A DNA stretch of 64,000 nucleotides from Candidatus Rhodoluna planktonica. Lineage in GTDB: Bacteria; Actinomycetota; Actinomycetes; Actinomycetales; Microbacteriaceae. The notes under the pieces were generated by a model, which was not told where the DNA came from, searched no databases, and was given only the letters and a program-made list of their open reading frames with translations. Made by a program: the position numbers and the translations under genes. This document shows positions 16,835-26,213 of this stretch, piece after piece. Within the stretch, counting starts at the first letter, position 1. Each line of letters begins with the position of its first letter. The DNA lies in contig NZ_CP015208.1 in assembly GCF_001854225.1 (NCBI RefSeq), forward strand, positions 620,001 to 684,000, written 5' to 3'.

Positions 16835-19810
16835 ATGTCGCAATTAGAGCGTCCTGCTTCGCTTTCGAGTCTCGCCAAGTATGGTTTTGCAAACCTATCG
16901 CAGGCGATGGCGAACCTTGACGAGTTGCTTGCGCTGATTGGTGATCCGGCCAGACCATTTCTGGCAACTTTGGCAAAAGTTCAAGATCCCGACCAGGCCT
17001 TGAGTGCAACAGTTCGCTTAGCAAGGCAAGACAGCAGTTCCCTCAAAAAACTGCTTAGGCGCGATGAGAGCGCTCGAAGATTGGCCTTGCTTGCTGGTGC
17101 CTCGATTTCGCTAATTGAGTTTGTGGAGACGCATCCCTCGTCTTTGTCGATTTTTGATGAATCACCGGTAATGCCAAAAACCCAAGATCAGTATCAGCAC
17201 ATATTCTTGGAGGCACTTCCTCAAGAGTGGCCAGATGTGGCAGAGGCCTGGCGAGCCTTGCGCATCGCATATCGACAAGAGTTGCTAAGAATCGCAATTT
17301 TTGATCTGACTTCAGACTCGGTTACCGATGTGCTGCCGCTGGTCGCCACGGCGCTGTCCGACATTGCCGGTGCAGCGCTGGATGCAGCCATTTCAATAGC
17401 GCGAGTCGAACTTACTGCATCGAAAGAATTTGGAACGTTTACGGTCGATGAACTCTCATCGACTCGATTCGCCGTGATCGCAATGGGCAAGTGTGGCGCT
17501 AGAGAGCTTAATTACATCAGCGATGTCGATGTCATTTTTGTTGCTGAGTCTGGAAGTGATGATCTAGGCAACTCTCGAGCAATTGAGGTAGCTACAAAAA
17601 TAGCAACTCGCATGATGCGAGCAATTGACGGCGTTTGCATTGAGCCAGGATTGTGGCAGGTTGATGCCAACTTAAGGCCGGAGGGTAAGTCCGGTGCCCT
17701 GGTTCGAACTTTAGAATCGCACGTTGCTTACTATCAAAAATGGGCTGAAAGCTGGGAGTTTCAAGCTCTGCTAAAGGCCCGTCCAGTGGCTGGCGATCGC
17801 GACTTAGGTCAGAGATACGTCGCTGAGCTATCGCCTATGGTTTGGCAGTCGACTGAACGGGAAAACTTTGTTGAATCCGTTCAGAAAATGCGCGAGCGAG
17901 TGACCGCCAACATTCCCGCTGGCGAACTAGACAGACAAATAAAGCTCGGGCCCGGAGGGCTTCGAGACGTCGAATTTACCGTGCAACTGCTGCAATTAGT
18001 TCACGGCCGAACTGATGAAACGGTTCGAGTAAGAGACACTGTCTCCGCGATTCGTGCGTTAGCAACCGCGGGTTACATTGGGCGTTCAGATGCCTCCACC
18101 TTCGAGCAGCACTATAAGTTCTTACGAACTCTGGAACACCGAATCCAAATGTCTCAAATGCGCAGAACGCACTTGCTACCGCAAAACGAGGAAGCGGTGC
18201 GAGCCCTAGCCAGAGCATTCGATGTCACTTTTTCAGCGCAAGATTTGCTGGCTGCGTGGAACCAAATCAAGCTCGAGGTTAGGGCACTGCACCAAAGAAT
18301 CTTTTATCGACCTCTGCTGTCTGCGGTCGCAAAACTCGATCCAGATGCTTTCGCCCTAAGTTCTGACCAGATTCAGGATCGCCTTCGGGCAATTGGTTTT
18401 GTTGATCCCAAATCAGCGCAGCAGCACATTGCCGCACTTACTTCCGGGTTAAGCCGTCGCGCTGACATTCAACGTCAGTTGCTGCCGGTGCTTATCCAAT
18501 GGTTTGCTCAGGGTGCTGACCCGGATAGCGCTTTACTCAGTTTCAGACGGCTCAGTGAAGACCTCGGTGACTCTCCGTGGTATCTGCGGATGTTGCGTGA
18601 CTCATCCGGGGCAGCCGAAAAAATGACTCAGGTTTTGGCAAATTCTAAATTGGCCACCGCTCTGTTTGAGAAGATTCCTGAGGCCGCATCCTGGTTTGAA
18701 CGTGCCGAAGACTTGCAACCGACAAGTACACAAGATCTCGAGGCCGAGATAGACGCGATTAGCAGCCGACACGATGATTTCGAGGTGGCGGCATCCCTGA
18801 TAAGAAGCCTGCGGCGCCGAGAGACACTTAGAATTGCGATTGGCTCTGTTCTTGGCGAGCTTGACCTTTCGGCCGCGCAGAAAGGTCTGAGCGACCTCAC
18901 AAGCGCATATTTGCATGGCATGTTGCGTCTCGCCGAGGAAGCTGTCGGCACGGGTGAAAAGATCGCCGTGGCAATTGTTGCTATGGGTCGTTTCGGTGGT
19001 GAGGAGCTTGGTTTTGGCTCAGATGCAGATGTGATGTTTGTCTATCGAGCACTTGAAAATTCAGAAAGCCAAAATAATCAAAAGTTAGCTGAGCAAGTTG
19101 TATCGACGCTGCGAAAGTTAGTCCAAGACCCCGTTCTCGAGTTTGATTTGGACATTGACTTGCGACCGGAAGGCAAGAACGGGCCAATTATTCGTTCAAT
19201 TACCTCATACGCGAGCTATTACGAGCGCTGGTCTGACAGTTGGGAAGCTCAGGCTTTGCTAAGAGCCAGACTCATCACGGATGACACCGAACTTCGGGTT
19301 GAGTTTCTGGCCCTCATCGAGAAGTATCGCTACCCAAGCACAGTTTCTGAAGAGGCAATTATTCAGATTCGCCGCCTCAAGGCCCGAATGGAAACCGAGA
19401 GGTTGCCTCAGGGGGCCGATCCAAAGCGTCACATGAAACTCGGTCGCGGCGGGCTATCCGACGTTGAGTGGGTGATTCAATTGCTACAACTGCGACATGG
19501 ATCGCAATTTCAGAATTTGCGAACGCCAAACACACTCCTGGCCTTGGACGCGGCAGTTGAGTCTAAGCTCGTGGCTGAACACGATGCTCGCGTGCTTAGC
19601 GAGGCTTGGGTTTTTGTCTCCCGGTGTCGTTCTGCCATGACACTTTGGTCAAATAAACCAGCGGATGTGCTTCCTCACGATCGGAAGCAACTTGATGGAA
19701 TAGCCAGAATCCTTGGCTACTCGGCTAGTTCGGCATCCGCTCTCGAGCAGGATTACCTGGCGGTGACCCGGCGAGCCCGCTCGGTATTTGAGCGACTGTT
19801 CTACGAATAG
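16835..19810 (+). CDS. glnE: glutamine synthetase adenylyltransferase / adenylyl-removing enzyme
   Basis: Switches GlnA1 off and on by attaching or removing AMP at a tyrosine, according to nitrogen status. The 991-residue protein has the expected two nucleotidyltransferase halves: an N-terminal deadenylylase core (GKCGARELNYISDVDVIFV, near residue 228) and a C-terminal adenylylase core (GRFGGEELGFGSDADVMFV, near residue 727), each followed by a helical GlnD-PII-regulatory-type domain. Target GlnA1 is convergent across the repeat array. No PII gene is in the window. Confidence 0.96.
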   Translation: MSQLERPASLSSLAKYGFANLSQAMANLDELLALIGDPARPFLATLAKVQDPDQALSATVRLARQDSSSLKKLLRRDESARRLALLAGASISLIEFVETHPSSLSIFDESPVMPKTQDQYQHIFLEALPQEWPDVAEAWRALRIAYRQELLRIAIFDLTSDSVTDVLPLVATALSDIAGAALDAAISIARVELTASKEFGTFTVDELSSTRFAVIAMGKCGARELNYISDVDVIFVAESGSDDLGNSRAIEVATKIATRMMRAIDGVCIEPGLWQVDANLRPEGKSGALVRTLESHVAYYQKWAESWEFQALLKARPVAGDRDLGQRYVAELSPMVWQSTERENFVESVQKMRERVTANIPAGELDRQIKLGPGGLRDVEFTVQLLQLVHGRTDETVRVRDTVSAIRALATAGYIGRSDASTFEQHYKFLRTLEHRIQMSQMRRTHLLPQNEEAVRALARAFDVTFSAQDLLAAWNQIKLEVRALHQRIFYRPLLSAVAKLDPDAFALSSDQIQDRLRAIGFVDPKSAQQHIAALTSGLSRRADIQRQLLPVLIQWFAQGADPDSALLSFRRLSEDLGDSPWYLRMLRDSSGAAEKMTQVLANSKLATALFEKIPEAASWFERAEDLQPTSTQDLEAEIDAISSRHDDFEVAASLIRSLRRRETLRIAIGSVLGELDLSAAQKGLSDLTSAYLHGMLRLAEEAVGTGEKIAVAIVAMGRFGGEELGFGSDADVMFVYRALENSESQNNQKLAEQVVSTLRKLVQDPVLEFDLDIDLRPEGKNGPIIRSITSYASYYERWSDSWEAQALLRARLITDDTELRVEFLALIEKYRYPSTVSEEAIIQIRRLKARMETERLPQGADPKRHMKLGRGGLSDVEWVIQLLQLRHGSQFQNLRTPNTLLALDAAVESKLVAEHDARVLSEAWVFVSRCRSAMTLWSNKPADVLPHDRKQLDGIARILGYSASSASALEQDYLAVTRRARSVFERLFYE

Positions 19811-20086
19811 AAAAGGGCCACCTTGCGGTGACCCTTTTCAACTTCTAACTAAACGCCGAAGTGTGAAAAAGGGCCACCTTGCGGTGACCCTTTTCAACTT
19901 CTAACTAAACGCCGAAGTGTGAAAAAGGGCCACCTTGCGGTGACCCTTTTCAACTTCTAACTAAACGCCGAAGTGTGAAAAAGGGCCACCTTGCGGTGAC
20001 CCTTTTCAACTTCTAACTAAACGCCGAAGTGTGAAAAAGGGCCACCTTGCGGTGACCCTTTTCAACTTCTAACTAAACGCCGAAGT
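19811..20086. repeat. five perfect 52-bp tandem repeats carrying glnA1 terminator hairpins
   Basis: Cores at 19811-19862, 19867-19918, 19923-19974, 19979-20030 and 20035-20086 are identical; each is separated by the same 4 bp GTGA, giving a 56-bp period. Each core contains a hairpin (AAAAGGG/CACC stem, 4-nt loop, CCCTTTT) and the last 14 bp of glnA1 (Phe-Gly-Val-stop). On the glnA1 (minus) strand the stem is complete with one G-U pair, a GCAA loop and a T tract; on the plus strand the same position is a C-A mismatch. So each unit is a terminator, best for glnA1 and weaker for glnE. Confidence 0.95.
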
Positions 20087-21497
20087 AGAGTTCGAACTCG
20101 TATGGGTGAGGACGAAGGGCAATTGGCTGGATTTCCTTGGTGCGCTTGTAGTCAATCCAGGTTTCGATTAGATCCTTAGTGAATACGTCGCCCTGAAGAA
20201 GGTAGTCGTGATCTGCTTCAAGAGCCTTGAGGCAGTCCTCCAAGTTTCCAGGAACCTGAGGAATCAACTTTGCCTCTTCCGGTGGCAGCTCGTACAGATC
20301 TTTGTCGACAGGCGCGTGTGGCTCAATACGGTTCTTGATGCCATCAAGACCTGCCATCAACATTGCGGCGAAAGCCAGATAAGGGTTTGCCGATGCATCC
20401 GGTGCACGGAACTCAATGCGCTTCGCCTTTGGGTTGGTGCCGGTCATTGGGATACGAATTGCAGCCGAGCGGTTTCCAGCCGAGTAGACCAGGTTAACTG
20501 GAGCCTCGAAGCCTGGAACCAAACGGTGGAAAGAGTTTACCGATGGGTTGGTGAACGCCAACAGCGATGGTGCGTGTTTCAAAATTCCACCGATGTACCA
20601 GCGAGCGATATCTGATAGACCGCCGTAGCCGTTTTCGTCATAGAAAAGAGGCTTTCCCTCTTTCCAGAGTGACATGTGAACGTGCATACCCGAACCGTTG
20701 TCGCCAAATAGTGGCTTTGGCATAAAGGTTGCGGTCTTACCCCAGCGCTCAGCAACATTCTTGACGATGTACTTGAACTTCAGGATGTCATCAGCTGATG
20801 AGAGCAGAGTGTCGAACTTGTAGTTGATCTCGCCCTGACCAGCTGTACCAACTTCGTGGTGGCTGCGCTCTACCTCTAGGCCTACAGCTAAAAGTTCTGC
20901 AACGATGTCGTCGCGCATGTCAGCATGCTTGTCAACTGGTGTTACTGGGAAGTAGCCGCCTTTGTATGGGGTTTTGTTCGCTAGGTTACCGCCGATTTCT
21001 TCGCGGCCGCTGTTCCAAGCAGCTTCATCCGAGTCGATGAAGTGCATAGAACTGTTCTGCTTGTACTCATAGCGAACATCATCGAAAATGAAGAACTCGG
21101 CCTCAGGCGCAAAGAATGCGGTGTCGGCGATGCCGGTAGTAGCAAGGTAAGCCTGAGCCTTCTTTGCAGTCTGTCGGGGGTCGCGACCGTAAATCTCACC
21201 ATTGCGAGGGTTGTATACGTCGAAAATCATCACCAAAGTCTTTTGAGCACGGAAAGCATCGATGTAAGCGGTGGTGACATCTGGAATCAACTGCATGTCC
21301 GATTCGTTGATGGAGGCGAAACCTCGGATCGAAGAACCATCAAAGAGTTGACCGTTGACAAAAAAATCTTCGTCAATCATTGACGCCGGAAGGTTGAAGT
21401 GCTGCTGAACACCAGGTAGGTCGGTGAAGCGAACATCTAGGAACTTAACATCGTTTTCCTTGATGTATTGGACTACCTCAGAGGCGGTCTTAAACAT
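20073..21497 (-). CDS. glnA1: glutamine synthetase type I (GlnA1)
   Basis: The main ammonium-assimilating enzyme: glutamate + NH3 + ATP to glutamine, dodecameric. 474 residues. The adenylylation tyrosine is present at about Tyr402 (DLYELPPEE), the substrate of GlnE. Active-site segments: [41 protein letters not shown] and [17 protein letters not shown] 21497 follows a GAAGGGA Shine-Dalgarno. A TTTAC-N6-GAAAC element like a GlnR half-site lies 92 bp upstream, matching one before amtB. Its last 14 bp are part of the terminator repeat array. Confidence 0.97.
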   Translation of the reverse strand: MFKTASEVVQYIKENDVKFLDVRFTDLPGVQQHFNLPASMIDEDFFVNGQLFDGSSIRGFASINESDMQLIPDVTTAYIDAFRAQKTLVMIFDVYNPRNGEIYGRDPRQTAKKAQAYLATTGIADTAFFAPEAEFFIFDDVRYEYKQNSSMHFIDSDEAAWNSGREEIGGNLANKTPYKGGYFPVTPVDKHADMRDDIVAELLAVGLEVERSHHEVGTAGQGEINYKFDTLLSSADDILKFKYIVKNVAERWGKTATFMPKPLFGDNGSGMHVHMSLWKEGKPLFYDENGYGGLSDIARWYIGGILKHAPSLLAFTNPSVNSFHRLVPGFEAPVNLVYSAGNRSAAIRIPMTGTNPKAKRIEFRAPDASANPYLAFAAMLMAGLDGIKNRIEPHAPVDKDLYELPPEEAKLIPQVPGNLEDCLKALEADHDYLLQGDVFTKDLIETWIDYKRTKEIQPIALRPHPYEFELYFGV

Positions 21498-21588
21498 GTG
21501 GATTCCCTTCGGAAGATTGATATTTTGCGGCGCACCCTCGAGCCACCTCTAGTTTAGTGAAGTCAATGTTGCGTGCATTCGACTTAAT

Positions 21589-21604
21589 GTTTCCGGCATG
21601 TAAA
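21589..21604 (-). promoter_or_regulatory. GlnR-like half-site upstream of glnA1
   Basis: On the minus strand TTTAC-ATGCCG-GAAAC. This matches the a-box/b-box layout described for GlnR (GTnAC-N6-GAAAC) and shares TTTACA, a C in the spacer and GAAACATT with the site before amtB. The next two half-boxes are degenerate (TCGAA, CAACA). Binding is inferred. Confidence 0.55.
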
Positions 21605-21613
21605 TCTTTGAAA

Positions 21614-21619
21614 TAGGGT
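21614..21619 (+). promoter_or_regulatory. -10 hexamer TAGGGT of the RDD gene (leaderless)
   Basis: TAGGGT-N6-ATG(21626) with no Shine-Dalgarno. It starts 10 nt beyond the GlnR-like element, so the RDD gene might also respond to it. Confidence 0.6.
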
Positions 21620-21625
21620 GGTCAC

Positions 21626-22018
21626 ATGACAGAGACTAATTGGGCCGGTAAGGATCTAGGATTACCTGCGAGCGGCCCAGGATCGTTAGCGAAGATGCCA
21701 ACTCGCATCGCGGCCATTTTGATTGACTGGTTAAGTTGCCTGCTTGTCTCCGCCGCATTCTTTGCGAGCGATAACGCAGCCACTTTAGTGATTTTCTTAG
21801 CTACCCAAAGTGTTTTTATTGCGACAGCAAACGGCTCGCTTGGGCATAAACTTTTGCGTCTGCGGGTAATCAAAATTGGTCATCGGCAAGTTGGCTTTTC
21901 CGCAGCAGCCATCAGATCTCTGCTTCTGATTTTGGTTTTACCGGTGGTCATAGTCGACAACAACAACCGCGGACTCCATGACCGCGCGGCAAAAACTGCG
22001 CTGGTAAAGACCAGGTAG
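21626..22018 (+). CDS. RDD family membrane protein
   Basis: A 130-residue membrane protein with three predicted hydrophobic segments (about residues 28-45, 50-65 and 90-110). The family signature is seen as RIAAILIDWLSC, GSLGHKLLRLRV and the C-terminal NNRGLHDRAAKTALV. The same gene sits between glnA1 and DUF4191-lipA in mycobacteria. Role unknown; some RDD proteins have been linked to ion exchange. Its stop codon touches the stop codon of the convergent DUF4191 gene with no base between. Confidence 0.88.
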   Translation: MTETNWAGKDLGLPASGPGSLAKMPTRIAAILIDWLSCLLVSAAFFASDNAATLVIFLATQSVFIATANGSLGHKLLRLRVIKIGHRQVGFSAAAIRSLLLILVLPVVIVDNNNRGLHDRAAKTALVKTR

Positions 22019-22702
22019 CTATCTTCTCGGAGCGCGGAACTTCTTAGGGTCAATACCCTTTGGAATCGGCAAGCTAGATCCGATAGCGTCGAGACGCTTT
22101 CTTACCACGGCAACTTCGGCACGATTCAACTGTTTCTTTAGTTTGTAAATCTCTTTTGTTAGTCGGTGCAGCTCAACACCGTCGCCAGTGGCGAAGATGG
22201 TGTGCACTGGTACCCCAGGAGCAATTCTCGCAATCTTCTTTTTCTCATCCTCGACCAGGCTCTTGACGCGAGTGCTGGCAGGTGCCTCGCCGATTAGAAC
22301 AATGCCGGCCTGACCAACTGTTCGATAAACGGCATCATGAGTCTTGGGGTTTACCGCCACCGGCATTTCAGAAGACGTGTAGTTTTTGCGAAGCGAGCTG
22401 GAGAGGACTGCTCCAACTGCTCCCGGCTGCCCTTCGATCTGGCTGTAAGCCACCTGCTCGGCTCGTCGAGACATGACAATTAGAGCGGCCAAGATACCTG
22501 TGATCGAACCAGAGATGATAAACAGCGTGTTACTGAAAACATTGCCCCCGCCAAAGAATGCAGCAAGGGAAATTCCAAAGCCAACACCCAAGGCCAGCGC
22601 TAAAAGAGCCCAGGCCAAGGAGGCCTTGTCTTTTTTGATTGTTAACTTGTAGACGCTGAGAAGTTGACGAACTCTGCCTGGGGTACCTTTGCTTTTAGCC
22701 AT
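22019..22702 (-). CDS. DUF4191 membrane protein
   Basis: 227 residues with a short basic N-terminus, two membrane segments (about residues 28-48 and 55-75) and a cytoplasmic domain containing VYRTVGQAGIVLIGEAP and a basic C-terminal tail (KKFRAPRR). This actinobacterial family is nearly always next to lipA and its function is unknown. ATG 22702 has TAGAAT exactly 6 nt upstream and no Shine-Dalgarno, so it seems to have its own leaderless promoter that overlaps the lipA stop codon, besides readthrough from lipB-lipA. Confidence 0.9.
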   Translation of the reverse strand: MAKSKGTPGRVRQLLSVYKLTIKKDKASLAWALLALALGVGFGISLAAFFGGGNVFSNTLFIISGSITGILAALIVMSRRAEQVAYSQIEGQPGAVGAVLSSSLRKNYTSSEMPVAVNPKTHDAVYRTVGQAGIVLIGEAPASTRVKSLVEDEKKKIARIAPGVPVHTIFATGDGVELHRLTKEIYKLKKQLNRAEVAVVRKRLDAIGSSLPIPKGIDPKKFRAPRR

Positions 22703-22708
22703 TTGAAA

Positions 22709-22714
22709 ATTCTA
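22709..22714 (-). promoter_or_regulatory. -10 hexamer TAGAAT of the DUF4191 gene (leaderless)
   Basis: Minus-strand TAGAAT-N6-ATG(22702). It overlaps the lipA stop codon (22712-22714). Confidence 0.5.
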
Positions 22715-23701
22715 TCGAACAGCTTGGGCAAAACCCTTGCTGATGGCGGCATCGGCAAGATGTTGCAAGGCCTCGGGAATCTCGGAACCTTTCTTCATCA
22801 TCGACTCCGCCCAAAGCCGACCGGCTCGATACGAGGAACGGACTAGCGGTCCGGAAAGAACTCCTAAGAAACCGATCTCTTCGGCTTCCTGCTGCATCTC
22901 CACGAACTCCTGAGGCTTTACCCAGCGCTCGACCGGATGGTGCAGGGGAGAGGGTCGCAAATACTGGGTGATGGTGATGATGTCCGTACCGGCAGAGTAT
23001 AAGTCCCTCAGAGCCTGGGAGATCTCTTCCCTAGTTTCACCCATTCCAAGAATTAGGTTTGATTTGGTGACTAGGCCGTAGTTCCTTGCCTGCGTGATTA
23101 CATCCAGGCTGCGCTCGTATTTGAATGCCGGGCGAATTTGCTTGAAGATTCTTGGCACAGTCTCGACATTGTGGGCAAAGACCTCAGGCTTCGCGTCAAA
23201 GACTTTTTTTAACAGTTCCGGATTGCCACTGAAATCTGGAACCAAGATCTCGACTCCGGTGCTTGGGTTTTTCTTGTGTATTTGCTTGATGGTTTCGGCA
23301 TAGAGCCAAGCACCCTCATCGGGTAAGTCATCGCGGGCAACTCCGGTTACGGTCGCATAGCGCAGATTCATTTCGCGAACCGAATTGGCAACGCGTCTTG
23401 GTTCGTCTGGGTCAAACGCAGCCGGCTTGCCGGTGTCTATTTGGCAGAAGTCGCAACGACGAGTGCACTGTGAACCGCCAATAAGAAAAGTTGCCTCACG
23501 GTCTTCCCAGCATTCAAAAATGTTTGGACAACCAGCCTCTTGGCACACCGTGTGCAGTGAATCGTTTTTTACTTTTTCGCGAATGGCTAAATACTCGGGC
23601 CCCATCTTCGCGGTTGCTTTAATCCACTCAGGTTTCTTTTCAATCGGCACTGCAGCGTTGCGGGCTTCAATGCGGAGAAGACGCTTAGATGTGTCCGTCA
23701 A
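22712..23701 (-). CDS. lipA: lipoyl synthase
   Basis: Radical-SAM enzyme inserting two sulfurs into protein-bound octanoyl groups. 329 residues. Both iron-sulfur sites are complete: the auxiliary cluster cysteines Cys53, Cys58 and Cys64, and the radical-SAM CxxxCxxC at Cys79, Cys83 and Cys86 (CTRRCDFC). The C-terminal RSSY segment contributes the serine ligand. Its start overlaps the lipB stop by 4 bp. With lipB it matures the lipoyl domain of the E2 protein encoded 1 kb away. Confidence 0.97.
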   Translation of the reverse strand: MTDTSKRLLRIEARNAAVPIEKKPEWIKATAKMGPEYLAIREKVKNDSLHTVCQEAGCPNIFECWEDREATFLIGGSQCTRRCDFCQIDTGKPAAFDPDEPRRVANSVREMNLRYATVTGVARDDLPDEGAWLYAETIKQIHKKNPSTGVEILVPDFSGNPELLKKVFDAKPEVFAHNVETVPRIFKQIRPAFKYERSLDVITQARNYGLVTKSNLILGMGETREEISQALRDLYSAGTDIITITQYLRPSPLHHPVERWVKPQEFVEMQQEAEEIGFLGVLSGPLVRSSYRAGRLWAESMMKKGSEIPEALQHLADAAISKGFAQAVR

Positions 23702-24336
23702 ATCTTTTTCCTTGGAGTTATTTCTTTCAGTCTAAGTCTTATTTTTTCTGCGGCCATCTCCGGAGTTACCTCCGAGCCGAGTAGTGCGGTAAGGGTGGAA
23801 GTTCGTGCGTCGCGGATTCCACAAGCGATGATGGTTTCGTAGGGTTCAAGGCTGTTATTGCAATTGAGTGCGAACCCGTGCATCGTGGTTTTTTCGGCAA
23901 CGCGGATGCCAATTGCGGCAACCTTCACCGTTTCATAACCGACGTTTACCCAAACGCCACTGCGTCCCTCGACTCTTTCCGCCGTGATTCCGAAATCGGC
24001 GATCACATCGATAAGAACACCTTCGAGCCATCGAACGTAACCGACAACATCGATTGGTTCCGGAAGTTTCATGATTGGATAACCAACCAATTGGCCAGGC
24101 CCATGCCAGGTAATTTTTCCACCACGATCAACATCAATTACGTCAGTGCCGTCCTGGGGGCGTTCACTGTCTTCAGTTCGCTTTCCAGCTGTGTATACGG
24201 GGGTGTGCTCTAGAAGAATTACGGTGTCCGGACGCGAACCGGAAACTACTTCTGCGTGGATTTTACGTTGCAAATCCCAGCCATCTGTATAGGAGACGAA
24301 GTTGGGGGATAAGCCAGCGGTAAGAAATTCGGGCAC
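23698..24336 (-). CDS. lipB: octanoyl-ACP:protein octanoyltransferase
   Basis: Moves octanoate from acyl carrier protein to lipoyl domains. 212 residues, with the [17 protein letters not shown] strand, catalytic Lys138 (ETVKVAAIG) and Cys172 (IIACGI). GTG 24336 is preceded by TAGACT at exactly 6 nt and no Shine-Dalgarno, so the lipB-lipA message is probably leaderless. Divergent from the small hypothetical gene at 24413. Confidence 0.96.
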   Translation of the reverse strand: MPEFLTAGLSPNFVSYTDGWDLQRKIHAEVVSGSRPDTVILLEHTPVYTAGKRTEDSERPQDGTDVIDVDRGGKITWHGPGQLVGYPIMKLPEPIDVVGYVRWLEGVLIDVIADFGITAERVEGRSGVWVNVGYETVKVAAIGIRVAEKTTMHGFALNCNNSLEPYETIIACGIRDARTSTLTALLGSEVTPEMAAEKIRLRLKEITPRKKI

Positions 24337-24342
24337 AAAAAG

Positions 24343-24348
24343 AGTCTA
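24343..24348 (-). promoter_or_regulatory. -10 hexamer TAGACT of lipB (leaderless)
   Basis: Minus-strand TAGACT-N6-GTG(24336); identical hexamer and spacing to the map promoter. Confidence 0.6.
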
Positions 24349-24412
24349 AGTCTCTTTCCACAGTTTTGCCCTTTCGAATAGAAACTATGGGCCGCAAGAG
24401 CAAACTTGTTGA

Positions 24413-24844
24413 ATGGTTATGTCTCTGAAAGAACAGTTGCTATTTCGACCACATGCCAGCTATCGAAAGTTGCAGAAGCCCGACAAAATAAATTCAACGC
24501 GCATGAAAGTGGCTAAGGCATCCGCGCTTGGGATTGCTGTCGTTGCTGCCGTTGTCAGTTTTCAAAGCTTGTCGATGCAAAGCTCGCTGCGCGGTTCGTC
24601 CAACGCGAGCAGCGCCCCGATTGACACCGCGGATGACTGTGTGGCAGACCCCCAATTAACATCAACACAAATTCGAGAATTAGTGTCTGGCGGTGATCAA
24701 ATTGGTGGGCTGGTCTCAGCACTGGCAGAAGTCAGTTGTGGTGACTCGGTGGTTGCTTACCGAATGCTCATCAATGCTGCGGTCGAACCTCCAGAAATAG
24801 TTAGGGTCGACCAGCAAGCGCTGGCCGACCCTAATCTCAACTGA
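24413..24844 (+). CDS. hypothetical membrane-anchored protein
   Basis: 143 residues, family not recognised. A basic N-terminal stretch of about 30 residues is followed by one hydrophobic segment (about residues 35-52, ASALGIAVVAAVVSF), then a Ser/Asn-rich linker and a small outside domain with two cysteines (DDCVAD and VSCGD) that could form a disulfide. The start is uncertain: ATG 24413, ATG 24419 or ATG 24503; the last would place the anchor at the very N-terminus and has TAAATT 8 nt upstream. Its final codons form a hairpin that probably terminates the convergent E2 gene. Confidence 0.6.
   Translation: MVMSLKEQLLFRPHASYRKLQKPDKINSTRMKVAKASALGIAVVAAVVSFQSLSMQSSLRGSSNASSAPIDTADDCVADPQLTSTQIRELVSGGDQIGGLVSALAEVSCGDSVVAYRMLINAAVEPPEIVRVDQQALADPNLN
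24801..24834 (-). terminator. terminator hairpin of the E2 gene inside the convergent coding region
   Basis: A 15-bp stem (TTAGGGTCG-CCAGC with its complement) with a 4-nt loop. The one imperfect position is G-U on the minus strand and A-C on the plus strand, so the RNA hairpin is best for the minus-strand E2 transcript. It lies 12 nt past the E2 stop. The following run CTATTTC is only weakly T-rich. Confidence 0.6.
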
Positions 24845-24845
24845 A

Positions 24846-26195
24846 CTAGATGCCCAAATTGCCGCTGAAATTCGCTTCTTCAAGTCGAGTTTTTACGTCC
24901 ACCAAGAAACGAGATGCATCGGCACCATCGACCAATCGGTGGTCGTAAGAAAGGGCAAGGTACACCATGCTGCGAATCGCGATTGAGTCATGTCCGTCGG
25001 CGTCGGTAATTACCACCGGACGCTTAGTGACGACACCGGTTCCAAGAATTGCTACTTGAGGTAAGAAGACCACAGGAGTGTCAAATAACGCTCCTCTAGA
25101 GCCGGTGTTAGTCAGTGTGAAAGTCCCGCCGCCTAGTTCATCAGGCTTTAGCTGGTTGGCACGGGTTCGTGCAGCCTTGTCAGCAATTTGCTGCGCAATT
25201 TCAGCAATGTTCAAGGTGCTCGCATCGCGGATAACCGGAGTCAGTAGTCCTCGTTCGGTGTCTACTGCAAATGAGATGTTCTCGGTACCGTGATAGACGA
25301 TGTTTTCACCATCGATGCTTGCGTTTAGTTTTGGATGCGCCCGCAAAGCTTCTGCGGCGGCAAGTGCAAAGAACGGCATGAAGTTTAGCTTGGTGCCGGT
25401 CTTGGCAACGAACTGTTCTTGAACACGCTTTCTTAGGTCGGCAATCTTGGTTACATCTACTTCAACCACGGTTGTAAGTTGTGCAGTTGACACCATGCTT
25501 GCCACGGCACGTTCTGCAAGAACTTTACGCAGACGAGACATTGATTCTGTGGTGCCTCGCAAAGGTGAGTCCTGGGCTGGCTGGAGAGCAACTGCAGCGG
25601 GTGCGACCGTTGAAATAGAGCTAGTTGCAGCTAGAACGTCATCCTTGCGGATTCGACCGCCCACTCCGCTACCGGTAATGGTGGTTAGATCAATGCCTGT
25701 CTCGCTGGCAAGCTTTCTAACCAGAGGGGTCACGTAAGTTGGGTCAACCGAAACAGATTTGGTTGCTGTCACGCTCGGGCTGGCTACCGGGGCTGCCGGT
25801 GCGGCAACAACTGGAACACTCGGAACAACCGGTGTTTCAACAACCGGTGCGACCGGGCTGGTCTCAACTACCGGAGTCGGCTCAACTACTGGGGCTGCCA
25901 CAGGCTCTGGCTGCGAAACCACTGGCTCAGCAACCGGAGCTGCCGGCGCCTCGGCCGCAGCGCCATCACCAATGATTACTAGGACCGCGCCCACTGCAAC
26001 GGTTTCATCTTCTTGAACCAGGATTTGTTGAATCACTCCGGCAACCGGCGATGGAATCTCGGTGTCAACTTTGTCTGTCGACACTTCAACCAGTGGCTCA
26101 TCTACCGCCACGGTATCGCCAACTTTTTTGAGCCAGCGGGTCACGGTGCCTTCGGTGACGCTTTCACCGAGTGCTGGTAGTAAAACTTCGCTCAT
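24846..26195 (-). CDS. sucB: 2-oxoacid dehydrogenase E2, dihydrolipoamide acyltransferase
   Basis: Core of the pyruvate/2-oxoglutarate dehydrogenase complex. 449 residues from ATG 26195, chosen over an upstream in-frame TTG because GAGGA lies 5 nt before it. One lipoyl domain (residues 1-77, lipoyl-lysine Lys42 in STDKVDTE), a Pro/Ala/Val-rich swinging linker (about 80-145), a peripheral subunit-binding domain (VTPLVRKLASETGIDL) and a catalytic domain ending in SYDHRLVDGADASRFL with the active histidine. Downstream of lpd by 18 bp. It could equally be called DlaT; only one E2 is in the window. Confidence 0.93.
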   Translation of the reverse strand: MSEVLLPALGESVTEGTVTRWLKKVGDTVAVDEPLVEVSTDKVDTEIPSPVAGVIQQILVQEDETVAVGAVLVIIGDGAAAEAPAAPVAEPVVSQPEPVAAPVVEPTPVVETSPVAPVVETPVVPSVPVVAAPAAPVASPSVTATKSVSVDPTYVTPLVRKLASETGIDLTTITGSGVGGRIRKDDVLAATSSISTVAPAAVALQPAQDSPLRGTTESMSRLRKVLAERAVASMVSTAQLTTVVEVDVTKIADLRKRVQEQFVAKTGTKLNFMPFFALAAAEALRAHPKLNASIDGENIVYHGTENISFAVDTERGLLTPVIRDASTLNIAEIAQQIADKAARTRANQLKPDELGGGTFTLTNTGSRGALFDTPVVFLPQVAILGTGVVTKRPVVITDADGHDSIAIRSMVYLALSYDHRLVDGADASRFLVDVKTRLEEANFSGNLGI

Positions 26196-26213
26196 TATTT
26201 TCCTCAAGCCTGT

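Noticed and set aside
19811-20086. Regular short repeats that might be taken for a CRISPR array
   Set aside because: The spacers are the same 4 bases each time, the repeat contains a gene end and a terminator, and there are no cas genes.
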